A stretch of DNA of 64,000 nt from Ignavibacteriales bacterium (GTDB taxonomy: Bacteria; Bacteroidota; Ignavibacteria; Ignavibacteriales; Melioribacteraceae): NCBI GenBank assembly GCA_020635275.1, contig JACKAA010000003.1, forward strand, positions 372,001-436,000. The letters run 5' to 3'. The notes beneath the pieces are model-generated. The model was given only the letters and a program-made list of their open reading frames with translations, did not search any database and was not told where the DNA came from. How positions within the stretch are numbered: the first letter of the stretch is position 1; every line of letters begins with the position of its first letter. A program made the translations under genes and the position numbers. Shown here piece by piece: positions 27,496-36,518 of the stretch.

Positions 27496-28137
27496 TCAAC
27501 TTATCTTAAAATAACTAGATATCCAATTAACTACATTCATAAAAACTGCCCAAAGCGGACTATATATAAATATGAATAAAATTAATGTGCCATAAATTCC
27601 AAGTCTCTGTAATTTTGCCGTATAATTATTAGGAAATAAATCAAATATAATATGAGAGCCATCTAATGGAGGAATTGGCAGCAGATTGAAACAAAATAAA
27701 AATATATTAAAAATTATAGTTAATCTGAAAATATTAGTTAAAGTGTTACTAAATTCAAATCCTGTAGAATTTAAAATATTATAAATTACATAAACTAAAA
27801 CTGCTAATATAAAATTAGATAATGGACCTGCAAAAGAAACAATAGCATCATCCCTATAAAAATTTTGAAATTTACTTCTATTTACTGGAACAGGTTTAGC
27901 CCAGCCAATTAACATAAATCCTGATGTAAATGCCAAAATTGGCATAATTATACTTCCAATAAGATCAATGTGTTTAATCGGATTCAAAGTCAGCCTACCT
28001 TGTTTTTGGGCTGTGTCATCACCTAATTTATAAGCAAAAATCGCATGAGCATATTCATGAATGCTCAATGATAATAAAAATATGGGCAGAAAATAAAATA
28101 GCAAAATTAATTTTTCACTGATCTGAATTTCCGGCAA
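27496..28137 (-). CDS. Site-2 protease family membrane metallopeptidase (M50)
   Basis: A 213-residue polytopic protein of the short Rv/YwhC-like M50B group. The zinc motif is H27-E-Y-A-H31 within the first membrane helix, and the third ligand lies in NLLPIPPLDGSH (D near residue 160). About five hydrophobic segments are present. There is no PDZ domain. M50 proteases cleave membrane-embedded substrates such as anti-sigma factors; the target is unknown. It begins 2 bases after xerD, so it is probably the end of that operon. Confidence 0.88.
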   Translation of the reverse strand: MPEIQISEKLILLFYFLPIFLLSLSIHEYAHAIFAYKLGDDTAQKQGRLTLNPIKHIDLIGSIIMPILAFTSGFMLIGWAKPVPVNRSKFQNFYRDDAIVSFAGPLSNFILAVLVYVIYNILNSTGFEFSNTLTNIFRLTIIFNIFLFCFNLLPIPPLDGSHIIFDLFPNNYTAKLQRLGIYGTLILFIFIYSPLWAVFMNVVNWISSYFKIS

Positions 28138-28139
28138 GT

Positions 28140-29033
28140 TTAACCTCTTGGATGAAAATCTTTATGAATTTGTTTAACATATTCTCTATCAATATGAGTA
28201 TAAATTTGAGTTGTAGAAATATCTGAATGGCCTAACATTTCTTGAACAGCTCTTAAGTCAGCACCACCTTCTAATAAGTGTGTAGCAAAAGAATGACGAA
28301 AAGTATGCGGATGAACATCCTTTTCAATTTTTGCATCGTCACAATACTTTTTAACAATTTTCCAAATTGCCATTCGTGATAATTTACTTCCTCTTGAATT
28401 TAAAAATACAATATTTTCACTTTTCATTCTTTTTTGCAGTAAGGGTCTAATTTTAGTTAAATATTCTGTTACCCATTTTATTGCGCTAGATCCAATTGGA
28501 ACGACCCGCTGTTTTGAACCTTTACCGAAAACTCTTATAACTTCATCATTAAAAAACAGATCGGAAACTTTTAGACTTAACAATTCAGAAACCCTAAGTC
28601 CGGAAGAATACAATAATTCTAAAATAGCTTTATCTCTTAATCCCAATTTAGTTTTACTGTTTGGTTTTTCCAAAATTGATTCGATTTCACTAAATGATAA
28701 TACACTTGGTAAATCACGAGATATTTTTGTAGAACTAATTTTGGACGCTGGATTTTTTTCAATATAACCTTGATGAAGTAAAAAAGAAAAAAAACCTTTA
28801 ATTGAAGAAGAATAACGGCTAACGGTTGTTGAATTTATTCCCTCAGCTCTTTGTTCGTTAAAAAATTTTGTTATATGCGAATAGGTAACTTGACTAAAAT
28901 CAGTAAGTTTTTCATCTTCAAAAAAGTTAAAAAGTTTTAATAAATCAGTTTTGTAGGATGATATAGAATTATCAGAAAGGTTTTTTTCAACCTTTAAAAT
29001 AGTTAAATACTCTTTTAAGAAGTCTTGCATCAT
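28140..29033 (-). CDS. xerD: Tyrosine recombinase XerD (chromosome dimer resolution type)
   Basis: A 297-residue site-specific recombinase. An N-terminal SAM-like DNA-binding domain (residues 1-95) precedes the catalytic domain with R147 (SGLRVSELL), a beta-hairpin lysine region (GKGSKQR), H-x-x-R in HTFRHSF, LGHSDISTTQIYTH, and nucleophile Y278. Length and motifs match XerC/XerD of dimer resolution rather than phage integrases. XerD is preferred over XerC by overall resemblance. The 4-base overlap with the upstream 7TM-HD gene (ATGA) and housekeeping neighbours support a core gene. Confidence 0.88.
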   Translation of the reverse strand: MMQDFLKEYLTILKVEKNLSDNSISSYKTDLLKLFNFFEDEKLTDFSQVTYSHITKFFNEQRAEGINSTTVSRYSSSIKGFFSFLLHQGYIEKNPASKISSTKISRDLPSVLSFSEIESILEKPNSKTKLGLRDKAILELLYSSGLRVSELLSLKVSDLFFNDEVIRVFGKGSKQRVVPIGSSAIKWVTEYLTKIRPLLQKRMKSENIVFLNSRGSKLSRMAIWKIVKKYCDDAKIEKDVHPHTFRHSFATHLLEGGADLRAVQEMLGHSDISTTQIYTHIDREYVKQIHKDFHPRG

Positions 29034-31240
29034 TCACTTGAATCCTCTTTGCTGACACTTTCAAGTTCTTCTTGTTTAGGGTAACGTATTCTTTTATGAT
29101 GAAGAGCAATTAAGGTGGTGTAAAATGATTGCCTTATTTTCTTTAAATCTACAAACGTAAGAGGAGATTCTTCTAATTGTCCATCTTTCAATCTGCTATT
29201 TATAATATTTTTAACAATATTTTCAATTTTCTCAGGTGTCGGTTCGGTCATTGCTCTAACTGCAGATTCACAAGCATCTGCCAACATTAATAGAGCAGTT
29301 TCCTTAGTTGCCGGTTTTGGACCCGGATATCTATAATTGTTGATGTTTACATTCTCTTCACCTTTTTCTGCAACGGCCTTTTCATAAAAATATGATACAA
29401 GCAAAGTTCCATGGTGTGTTGAAATAAAGTCAATTATTTCACTTGGTATATTTTCTCCTTCTGCAAGTCTAATTCCGGCAGGCACGTGTTCAATAATTGT
29501 AATGGCACTTTCTTCAGCTGTAAGTTGATCATGTAAATTGTAATTATCCATTTGATTTTCAACAAACGCACTCGGATTTTGGGATTTCCCAATATCGTGA
29601 TATAATGCTCCAACACGAACCAACAAAGGATTAGCACCGATTTCTTCAGCCGCACTTTCAACCATATTTCCCATTGTTAAAGAATGATTGAATGTACCTT
29701 GTGCATGTTTTGCCAATTCTTTCAATAATGGTGTATTATAATCAGTTAGTTCTAAAAGAGTAATTTCTGTAGTTAACTTGAAGATTTTTTCAAAGAAAAT
29801 TATTAGACCATAAGTTAACACTGGACTGAAAAGAGCATTTGATGCTGCAAAACCGCACTCAATAAGAATTTCTTCCCAGGAGGCAAATCTCTCTAAACCA
29901 AATGCAATTATAGTTACAACATAACCTAATAGAATAAATAGAAAAGATCTAAAAATTTGATTTCTATTTTTAATATCACGAACTGTATAAGCTGCAAGTG
30001 CTCCGGCAAATAAATTCATTACAGATAAAGCATAATCATTCCCTCTTAATCCACCAACAATTAAAGCCATTACAACAGTACTGTAAAATCCAACTCTTGA
30101 ATCAAAAAATATTGTTAAGAGCATTGAAACAACTGGAACAAGAATTAAAAGTTGAACCGGTGCAGTAACATTTATATGGTTAATAAGAAAAGCTATAAAG
30201 CTTATTAAAACCATTATTATTGCAATGAGAAAAATTTTAGAATTATCGTGAAAAATATTTTTTCTAAATAGAAAAATGTATATGCTAAACAATCCGGTTA
30301 ACACTAAAACGTGAAGGAACTTTCCAAGACCTTGTAAAAATTTGGTCCAAGTACCAATTTCTTCACCTTTAGCAATTCTATAAGAATCTATTTTAAGCTT
30401 TATTTCCGGAGTAATCCTATTATGTTTTGCAACTATTCTTTCATTTTCTTCAACTAATCCAATATTTCTTGAAACTTTATCTTCTGCAATTCTTATTTCT
30501 TCATTAGTTTGGGCTTCATTATACTTTATTGTTGGTTCAATAAAATTATCTAAGTATTCTTTTAAAATTGGATATATGCTTAAATCTTTGCCCAAATAAT
30601 TTTCAATTAATCTATCAATCCTAGCTTCATTAGAGGCTTTATCAAGAAATCTTCTTTTAGGTATTAAGTTCTGATATTTTCCATCTCTTATTGCAATTGA
30701 ATCTTTTTTTATGTCGTCATGATTTACATCTAAAAAATTTCTGGAATAAATATCAGTAACGAGTTTATTAACAATGGTAAAAATTCTATTTACTGAATTA
30801 TTATATGTTACAGATAATGAATTTTCATATTTTCTAATATTTCTAAGTTTTTCAAAAGACTTTTCGGAAAGGAATGTAACTTTGTTATCAATAAAATTCG
30901 ATCTTAACTGTTCATCAATAATTGTTAAAAGTTTATCATTAAATACTTCTATTGAATCTAATACAGATTTTTTTACAGTTTGATCTAACTCAAAAACTTG
31001 ATAAACACTTTCAGCTGCTCTTAATTTTTCAATTCTATATGTTTCTGGATCTTTTAATATTTCAAAAGGCATCGAGGCAATTAAATCATCTTGAATCCAA
31101 ATTGAACCCACTTCTACATCAGATTCCAGAGATTCTCCTCTAGGAAACATAAGTGTTATAAGTATTGTTCCTATAAGGACTATTAAAACCCTTAATTTAG
31201 AATTTACTTTTAATTTTTCTTTAAATTCACCCTTAGCCAT
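29030..31240 (-). CDS. 7TM-HD family phosphodiesterase (PgpH/YqfF-like)
   Basis: A 736-residue membrane protein. TM1 is at residues about 18-32. A long extracytoplasmic 7TMR-HDED domain follows (about 40-300), then a block of seven hydrophobic segments (about 310-490), and a cytoplasmic HD domain with HSLTMGNM, H548-D549 in YHDIGK, and THHGT. PgpH of Listeria and relatives hydrolyse cyclic di-AMP with this architecture, so c-di-AMP turnover is a reasonable inference. No diadenylate cyclase is in the window. It is coupled to xerD downstream and follows the Cof phosphatase by one base. Confidence 0.88.
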   Translation of the reverse strand: MAKGEFKEKLKVNSKLRVLIVLIGTILITLMFPRGESLESDVEVGSIWIQDDLIASMPFEILKDPETYRIEKLRAAESVYQVFELDQTVKKSVLDSIEVFNDKLLTIIDEQLRSNFIDNKVTFLSEKSFEKLRNIRKYENSLSVTYNNSVNRIFTIVNKLVTDIYSRNFLDVNHDDIKKDSIAIRDGKYQNLIPKRRFLDKASNEARIDRLIENYLGKDLSIYPILKEYLDNFIEPTIKYNEAQTNEEIRIAEDKVSRNIGLVEENERIVAKHNRITPEIKLKIDSYRIAKGEEIGTWTKFLQGLGKFLHVLVLTGLFSIYIFLFRKNIFHDNSKIFLIAIIMVLISFIAFLINHINVTAPVQLLILVPVVSMLLTIFFDSRVGFYSTVVMALIVGGLRGNDYALSVMNLFAGALAAYTVRDIKNRNQIFRSFLFILLGYVVTIIAFGLERFASWEEILIECGFAASNALFSPVLTYGLIIFFEKIFKLTTEITLLELTDYNTPLLKELAKHAQGTFNHSLTMGNMVESAAEEIGANPLLVRVGALYHDIGKSQNPSAFVENQMDNYNLHDQLTAEESAITIIEHVPAGIRLAEGENIPSEIIDFISTHHGTLLVSYFYEKAVAEKGEENVNINNYRYPGPKPATKETALLMLADACESAVRAMTEPTPEKIENIVKNIINSRLKDGQLEESPLTFVDLKKIRQSFYTTLIALHHKRIRYPKQEELESVSKEDSSE

Positions 31241-31241
31241 A

Positions 31242-32090
31242 CTAACCTTTTTTTGCTTCTAGCACCATTTCAAGAAACTCCGCAGTTGCATCTTCATCAT
31301 TTGTTCGTTTTGTAATATGATCAGACATTTCTTTTATAACTTCTACTGCATTAGCTACTGCTATTTTTAATGCTTTAGTTCTGAACATTGATTTATCATT
31401 GTACCAGTCACCAATTACAGCTGAACGTTTTTCACTAATTTTCAAATGCTTAATCAGCTTCAAAAATCCTTCACCTTTTGAACATTTTTTGTTTCTTATT
31501 TCAAGAAAATAAACACCATCTTGATCTTGTGACTTATAAAAAGAAGTCTTTAATCCAAATGCAGATGGAAATTTCATTTTTTCTTCAATCATTTTAATAG
31601 ATTTTTTATAATCACCGCAAATAACAATTTCTAATGTTCTATCAATAAGTTCATCATATGAATCTGTTTGTTCAAATTTGGCATCAAATTTATCCATCAA
31701 CTGAGGAACAAGTGAATTCTGCTCTGTATAATAAATTGCATCATCATGACTAAGTGCAACTTTTAACAATGAATTGTCTGCCATTGTAATAGCTCTTTCA
31801 ACATAAGAAGATTTTATATATGATTCATATATTATTTCATTTGCCGGATAACTTTTAATTATTGCACCATCAAGTGAAATTAATGGTGATTCTAAATTTA
31901 AAATTTCAGCAAATTCCGTAATTGAATTATGTAACCTACCGGTTGCAAATGTAAACTTCATTCCCATTTTTTTTAATTCATGAACCAATTCAATCGACTT
32001 TTCACCAATTTCGCCATACTTATTTAATAAAGTACCATCCAGATCAAATACTATTAATTCCAGTTTTTTTAGAAGTTTTTTATCAAGCAT
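31242..32090 (-). CDS. Cof-type HAD phosphatase
   Basis: A 282-residue HAD hydrolase of the Cof/YbjI group, type IIB cap. Motif I is FDLDGTLLN with D16 and D18, motif II ATGR near residue 50, motif III lysine in the KGEGF segment, and motif IV GDWYNDKSM with the paired aspartate. These proteins dephosphorylate sugar phosphates, flavin or pyridoxal phosphate with broad specificity. No pathway link is visible; its neighbours are a sodium symporter and a 7TM-HD phosphodiesterase. Confidence 0.88.
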   Translation of the reverse strand: MLDKKLLKKLELIVFDLDGTLLNKYGEIGEKSIELVHELKKMGMKFTFATGRLHNSITEFAEILNLESPLISLDGAIIKSYPANEIIYESYIKSSYVERAITMADNSLLKVALSHDDAIYYTEQNSLVPQLMDKFDAKFEQTDSYDELIDRTLEIVICGDYKKSIKMIEEKMKFPSAFGLKTSFYKSQDQDGVYFLEIRNKKCSKGEGFLKLIKHLKISEKRSAVIGDWYNDKSMFRTKALKIAVANAVEVIKEMSDHITKRTNDEDATAEFLEMVLEAKKG

Positions 32091-32113
32091 AATAAGAGAT
32101 TTTTTTTGAATTA

Positions 32114-33553
32114 TTATATTTTGGTCTTACCTAATAAAGATAACAAAGTTCCGATTAATAATGTTGCTAAAACTCCAACTAAAGTAAACCACGTCCATGC
32201 AACAAGATTAAGTGAAATAACAGTTATCATAATAAATATACCAGAAGTAAATCCAGCCAACGCATCCTCTTGTTTGGCTTCTTTTACAAAAAGTCCCAGC
32301 ATAAAAGTACCGAGCAGTCCTCCATAAGTAAAAGATGCAATACTAAGTGCTAATTCAACAACAGTCTGAGGAGAATTCATAAAGAATATTGCTGCAAAAA
32401 TAAGCAATATTGCCCACATTACGGTAAATAATCTGGAAATTTTTAGATCATTATCTTTATTGCGGTTTTGTTTTAGAGGATTATACAAATCCAGCATAGT
32501 TGATGAAGATAAAGAACTAATTGAGCCGGCAATTGTGGACATTGCTGCGGCAAATAAGCCGGCTATTATAATTCCGGAAAACGGAGAAGGTAATTTTTCA
32601 ATTATAAATTTTGGAAATATTTCATCAGATCTAATATCTAAGGAACCATAAAATGCATATAAACCTATTCCAACCAATAAAAATATTACAAATTGAACAA
32701 TAACAATTATTCCGCTGCCAATAATAGCTTTCTGAGCTTGTTTAACATCTTTAATACTTAACAAACGCTGAACTATTAATTGGTCTGTACCGTGAGAAGC
32801 CATGGAGAGAAATGTACCGCCAAGTATACTACTAATAAAATTGTACGGCTGTCCGAAAAATTCTCCAAGTGAATCGCCAAAATTAAAATTAAATATATTT
32901 AATTTATTTTCAACTTCTGCAGCACTTATCAATGAACTAAAGCCATCTGGCAAATATTGAAATATTAAAAAATAACCTGCCAATAAAGCTCCGCCCAGAT
33001 AAATTGTCATTAAAATAACGTCTACCCAAATAATTCCTTTAACACCACCTGTTATTGTATATAGCAAAGTTATTATTGCAATTATTATAATTGCGGTTGG
33101 ATAATCAATATCTAACATTAGTTTTAGTGGAATTGCTGTAGCAAAAAGTCTTACTCCATCAGCTGCAGTTCGGGTAAATAAAAACACAATAGATGAAAAT
33201 GATCTGGTTTTTTTGCCAAATCGCTTTTCTAAAAATGCATAAGCAGTATTTAATTCGCCGGTAAAGTATGAAGGGAGAAAAAACTTAGCAATTAAAATTC
33301 GACCTATTAAATATCCAAACGTAACCTGAAGAAAATTAAGATTAGTTAAATATGCCAATCCCGGTATTGAAATAAAAGTAAGAGTACTTGTTTCTGCAGC
33401 AACTATTGAAAAGCATACTGCCCACCATGGAACCGATTTTGAGCCGAGGAAATAATCTTCTATTGTTTTTTGTTTTCCGCCTTTGAAAATTCCAAAGATT
33501 GCTACACCAATAAGAAATGCAACAATAATTACATAATCAAAAGTTCTATCCAA
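32114..33553 (-). CDS. Sodium:solute symporter (SSS family)
   Basis: A 479-residue inner-membrane transporter with about 13 hydrophobic segments. EDYFLGSKSVPWWAV at residues 32-46 is the SSS hallmark following TM1, and the R-T-A-A-D and GGVKGIIWVD segments are typical of TM5-6. SSS proteins use the sodium gradient to import sugars, amino acids, nucleosides or carboxylates; the solute cannot be told. The start is a TTG with AGGA 6 bases upstream; no ATG precedes TM1. It follows the STAS gene by 7 bases. Confidence 0.9.
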   Translation of the reverse strand: MDRTFDYVIIVAFLIGVAIFGIFKGGKQKTIEDYFLGSKSVPWWAVCFSIVAAETSTLTFISIPGLAYLTNLNFLQVTFGYLIGRILIAKFFLPSYFTGELNTAYAFLEKRFGKKTRSFSSIVFLFTRTAADGVRLFATAIPLKLMLDIDYPTAIIIIAIITLLYTITGGVKGIIWVDVILMTIYLGGALLAGYFLIFQYLPDGFSSLISAAEVENKLNIFNFNFGDSLGEFFGQPYNFISSILGGTFLSMASHGTDQLIVQRLLSIKDVKQAQKAIIGSGIIVIVQFVIFLLVGIGLYAFYGSLDIRSDEIFPKFIIEKLPSPFSGIIIAGLFAAAMSTIAGSISSLSSSTMLDLYNPLKQNRNKDNDLKISRLFTVMWAILLIFAAIFFMNSPQTVVELALSIASFTYGGLLGTFMLGLFVKEAKQEDALAGFTSGIFIMITVISLNLVAWTWFTLVGVLATLLIGTLLSLLGKTKI

Positions 33554-33560
33554 AATAATC

Positions 33561-33920
33561 CTAAATTCCTTTTAATTCATTTACGGCTTCTTCTACTGTT
33601 TCTTTTATTGGTAGGACTCTGTTTAATTGTGATATTTCTATTAAAGTTCTTACACTTTTTTGAGGAGAGGCCAATCTAATATGACCATCATTTGATTGTA
33701 AAATTCTAAATGATAAAAGAATTGCACTTAAACCAGAGCTATCGCAATACTCAATTTCCGAAAGATCAAAAACAAGTTTCTGAATATCTCCTGTTGATAA
33801 TAAAATAGTCAATTCACCTTTAACTAAGCCAGCAATGGATGCATCAAAAGATGATTCCAAAAGTTTAAAAATGGCAACATCTTCAACTTTCTTAAATTCA
33901 AAATTTACATTCTCTTCCAT
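33561..33920 (-). CDS. STAS-domain anti-sigma factor antagonist-like protein
   Basis: A 119-residue single STAS domain. The motif EYCDSSGLSAIL holds the regulatory serine position (S61/S62) phosphorylated by HPK-like anti-sigma kinases in SpoIIAA/RsbV proteins. No kinase (RsbW/SpoIIAB) or PP2C phosphatase is adjacent, so partners must be elsewhere. It could act in partner switching or bind a different target. Together with the symporter 7 bases downstream it may form a small transcript. Confidence 0.85.
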   Translation of the reverse strand: MEENVNFEFKKVEDVAIFKLLESSFDASIAGLVKGELTILLSTGDIQKLVFDLSEIEYCDSSGLSAILLSFRILQSNDGHIRLASPQKSVRTLIEISQLNRVLPIKETVEEAVNELKGI

Positions 33921-33966
33921 TTTCTGTTTTTTATTTATCTAAATTGTAAAAATAGTGAATAGTTTT

Positions 33967-34506
33967 TTAAAACATCTTTAATGAATTTAACAAATTTCTA
34001 TATGATATTTCAGAATTAATTTTGGTGCTTACTAATTGAAAATTATAAAGATTTTCTATATCAGGTTTCTTAAATCCTACTTTATATTTTGCATTTATTA
34101 AGCTGGCAATTGAAGTTAAAAATAAATTATTATCTCTTTCTAAATCAATTAATACATCAAAATTATTTTCATTTAGATTTTTAATAAAAAGCTTTGAAGG
34201 TAAACCAAATTTTGTGATATCAGTTAAATCATAACTTAGGTATTTATAATTGCTGATTATATTTTCTGAATTTACTCTATGCTCAGGCAAAAAAAGCGTT
34301 ACTTCTTTTTTATGAATTTTAAAGTATTTAGCAATATCAAAACTATTTGCAAAATCAATATCATTAAGCGGCATTATAATTACATAGCTGGAAGAATTTT
34401 CAATAAAATCATTAAATGAATACGAGGAATTAAATTCTTTAAATATTTTTTTCTTAAAGATGTAATACCCAATTCTATTTTTGTATTCTTCAAACAAACT
34501 TGTCAA
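33967..34506 (-). CDS. Uncharacterised protein, faintly like the N-terminal half of a GT9 transferase
   Basis: A 179-residue protein I do not recognise with certainty. The segment from about residue 85 to 150 (HKKEVTLFLPEHR, then NFDVLIDLERDNNLFLTSIASLINAKYKVGF) resembles the first Rossmann half of heptosyltransferases, where a 'D-V-x-I-D-L' strand precedes the alanine-rich helix and 'R-V-G-F'. The C-terminal donor-binding half is absent. Similar short proteins are known in Bacteroidota without a function. It starts with TTG overlapping the ligA stop (TTGA), which suggests coupling to ligA. Confidence 0.65.
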   Translation of the reverse strand: MTSLFEEYKNRIGYYIFKKKIFKEFNSSYSFNDFIENSSSYVIIMPLNDIDFANSFDIAKYFKIHKKEVTLFLPEHRVNSENIISNYKYLSYDLTDITKFGLPSKLFIKNLNENNFDVLIDLERDNNLFLTSIASLINAKYKVGFKKPDIENLYNFQLVSTKINSEISYRNLLNSLKMF

Positions 34507-36518
34507 CCTAACCTTTTAATAAATTGCTCTTCATTAAGTATTTGAACTCCTAAATTCTTTGCCTTATCTAATTTTGATCCTGCGTTCTCACCAGCAAGAA
34601 CATAAGTTGTTTTTGCACTTACCGAAGATGTGACCTTTCCGCCTAAATCTTCAATTATTTGTTTTGCTTCTTCTCTTGTAAATTTAGCTAAGGTTCCAGT
34701 AAGAACAAATGTAAATCCACTAAAAATATTATTCTCTTTCTTTGATGCTTCAATTTTAAAATTTAATCCAACTTGCTTAAGTTTTTCTATATTTTCATTG
34801 TTTTTACTATTACTAAAAAAACTTACTAAACTTTTGGCAATACTCGGCCCAATTTCGTTAACTTGTTCAAACTTATCTACTGAAGTCTTTTTTATTACAT
34901 CAATATCTTTAAATTCATTAGCAAGTTTTTTTGCAACTCCGGCACCAACAAATCTTATTCCCAGAGCAAATAGGACTTTATCAAATGTTCTTTCTTTACT
35001 TTTTTCAATTGCATTTAAAAGATTATCAATACTTTTCTCACCAAATCTTTCAAGAGTAATTAATTTATTGCGAATATTTTTGAGAAAGTATATATCAGTA
35101 TATGAATTTAAAAATTTCATATCAACAAAAAGATCAACAAGGGATTTTCCTAATCCCTCTATATCCATTGCACCGCGTGAAGCAAAATGTTCAATTTGAC
35201 CTTTAATTTGGGCAGGGCATTCAATATTCACACAGTAAACAGCAACTTCGTTTTCAGGAAAAAATAGTTTATTTCCACAAACCGGACACTTTTGGGGCAT
35301 TTCGGTTGGTTTAGAATCTGCAGGTCTTTTACTTAACTCAACTTCAACAATTTTGGGTATAACATCTCCGCCTTTTTCAAGATAAACTGAGTCACCAATT
35401 CTAACATCCTTTCTCTGTATTTCATCTCTATTATGTAATGTCGCCCGGCTAATCGTTGATCCAGCAAGCAATACGGGTTCAAGTTCAGCAACCGGTGTAA
35501 CAGCTCCGGTTCTACCGACTTGCCAAGTAATATCTAAAAGTTTAGTAATGGTTTTTTGGGCCGCAAATTTGTAAGCTATCGCCCATCTAGGTGATTTTGC
35601 AATATTGCCTAATTTTTCTTGCAGATTTATTTTATTTACTTTTACAACAATTCCATCTGTTTCATAGGGTAATTTAGCTCTACCTTTGTTCCAATATCTG
35701 CAAAATTCAATTACTTCATCAATGTTTTTACATAATTTTGAATGCGGATTAATTTTGAATCCTATTTCCTTTAGATACTCCAGGTTACTAAACTGACTAT
35801 CAAATTTTCGCTCTTCAGATAGTAAATAATACACAAAAATATCCAAGGGTCTTTTTGCAACTTGTTTTGGATCCTGAAGTTTTAATGTTCCTGCTGAAGA
35901 GTTTCTAGGATTTGCAAAAAGCTTTAATCCTTCTATTGCTCTTATCTCATTAAATTTTTTAAATTCTTCAATCTCCATATAGACTTCACCGCGTACTTCA
36001 AAAGTTGCGGGAATTTTATGATTTTTTGAATTTACTTTTAACGGGATTGATTTTATTGTTTTAACATTGTTTGTAACTTCTTCACCAAAAAAGCCATCGC
36101 CTCTTGTCGCAGCTTTTGAAAAAAATCCATTTTCATATTTTATACTTAATGAAACTCCATCTATTTTCAATTCAGCTACATATTCAATTTCATCTGAAGT
36201 TTTAAGCATATTTTTAATACGCTTATCAAAATCATACAGATCTTGTTCATCATAAGAATTTGATAAGCTAAGCATTGGCGTCGTATGTTGAACTGAAGGA
36301 AAATCTTTAGTTAAATCGGATCCAACTCTTTGCGTTGGAGAATCTGGTTTTATAAATTCTGGATATTCTGTTTCGAGCTGCTTTAATTCCTGATAAAGCA
36401 AATCATATTCATAATCACTTATCTTGCTTTCAGCTAAGATATAGTAATTGTAATCGTGAGTTCTGATTTGATCTATTAAATCAGAAATTCTCTTTTTAAT
36501 CTTATCATTCTGAGGCAT
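34503..36518 (-). CDS. ligA: NAD-dependent DNA ligase
   Basis: LigA seals nicks using NAD+, essential for replication and repair. The 671 residues contain, in order, the Ia domain with the YDLLYQEL segment, the adenylation domain with AELKIDGVS (nucleophile K118), the OB fold, a four-cysteine zinc finger (CPVCG and CVNIECP near 410-436), HhH repeats and a C-terminal BRCT domain (GFTFVLTGTL, near 595 onward). All motifs are intact. The ATG overlaps the 3' end of the RodZ-like gene by 14 bases. Confidence 0.97.
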   Translation of the reverse strand: MPQNDKIKKRISDLIDQIRTHDYNYYILAESKISDYEYDLLYQELKQLETEYPEFIKPDSPTQRVGSDLTKDFPSVQHTTPMLSLSNSYDEQDLYDFDKRIKNMLKTSDEIEYVAELKIDGVSLSIKYENGFFSKAATRGDGFFGEEVTNNVKTIKSIPLKVNSKNHKIPATFEVRGEVYMEIEEFKKFNEIRAIEGLKLFANPRNSSAGTLKLQDPKQVAKRPLDIFVYYLLSEERKFDSQFSNLEYLKEIGFKINPHSKLCKNIDEVIEFCRYWNKGRAKLPYETDGIVVKVNKINLQEKLGNIAKSPRWAIAYKFAAQKTITKLLDITWQVGRTGAVTPVAELEPVLLAGSTISRATLHNRDEIQRKDVRIGDSVYLEKGGDVIPKIVEVELSKRPADSKPTEMPQKCPVCGNKLFFPENEVAVYCVNIECPAQIKGQIEHFASRGAMDIEGLGKSLVDLFVDMKFLNSYTDIYFLKNIRNKLITLERFGEKSIDNLLNAIEKSKERTFDKVLFALGIRFVGAGVAKKLANEFKDIDVIKKTSVDKFEQVNEIGPSIAKSLVSFFSNSKNNENIEKLKQVGLNFKIEASKKENNIFSGFTFVLTGTLAKFTREEAKQIIEDLGGKVTSSVSAKTTYVLAGENAGSKLDKAKNLGVQILNEEQFIKRLG

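Noticed and set aside
28140..29033. Phage or mobile-element integrase
   Set aside because: Length, motifs and housekeeping neighbours fit XerD; no att sites, phage genes or repeats flank it.
34630..35199. 189-codon open frame antisense to ligA
   Set aside because: Lies entirely within the conserved ligA coding region on the other strand, has low-complexity composition and no recognizable family; a shadow frame.
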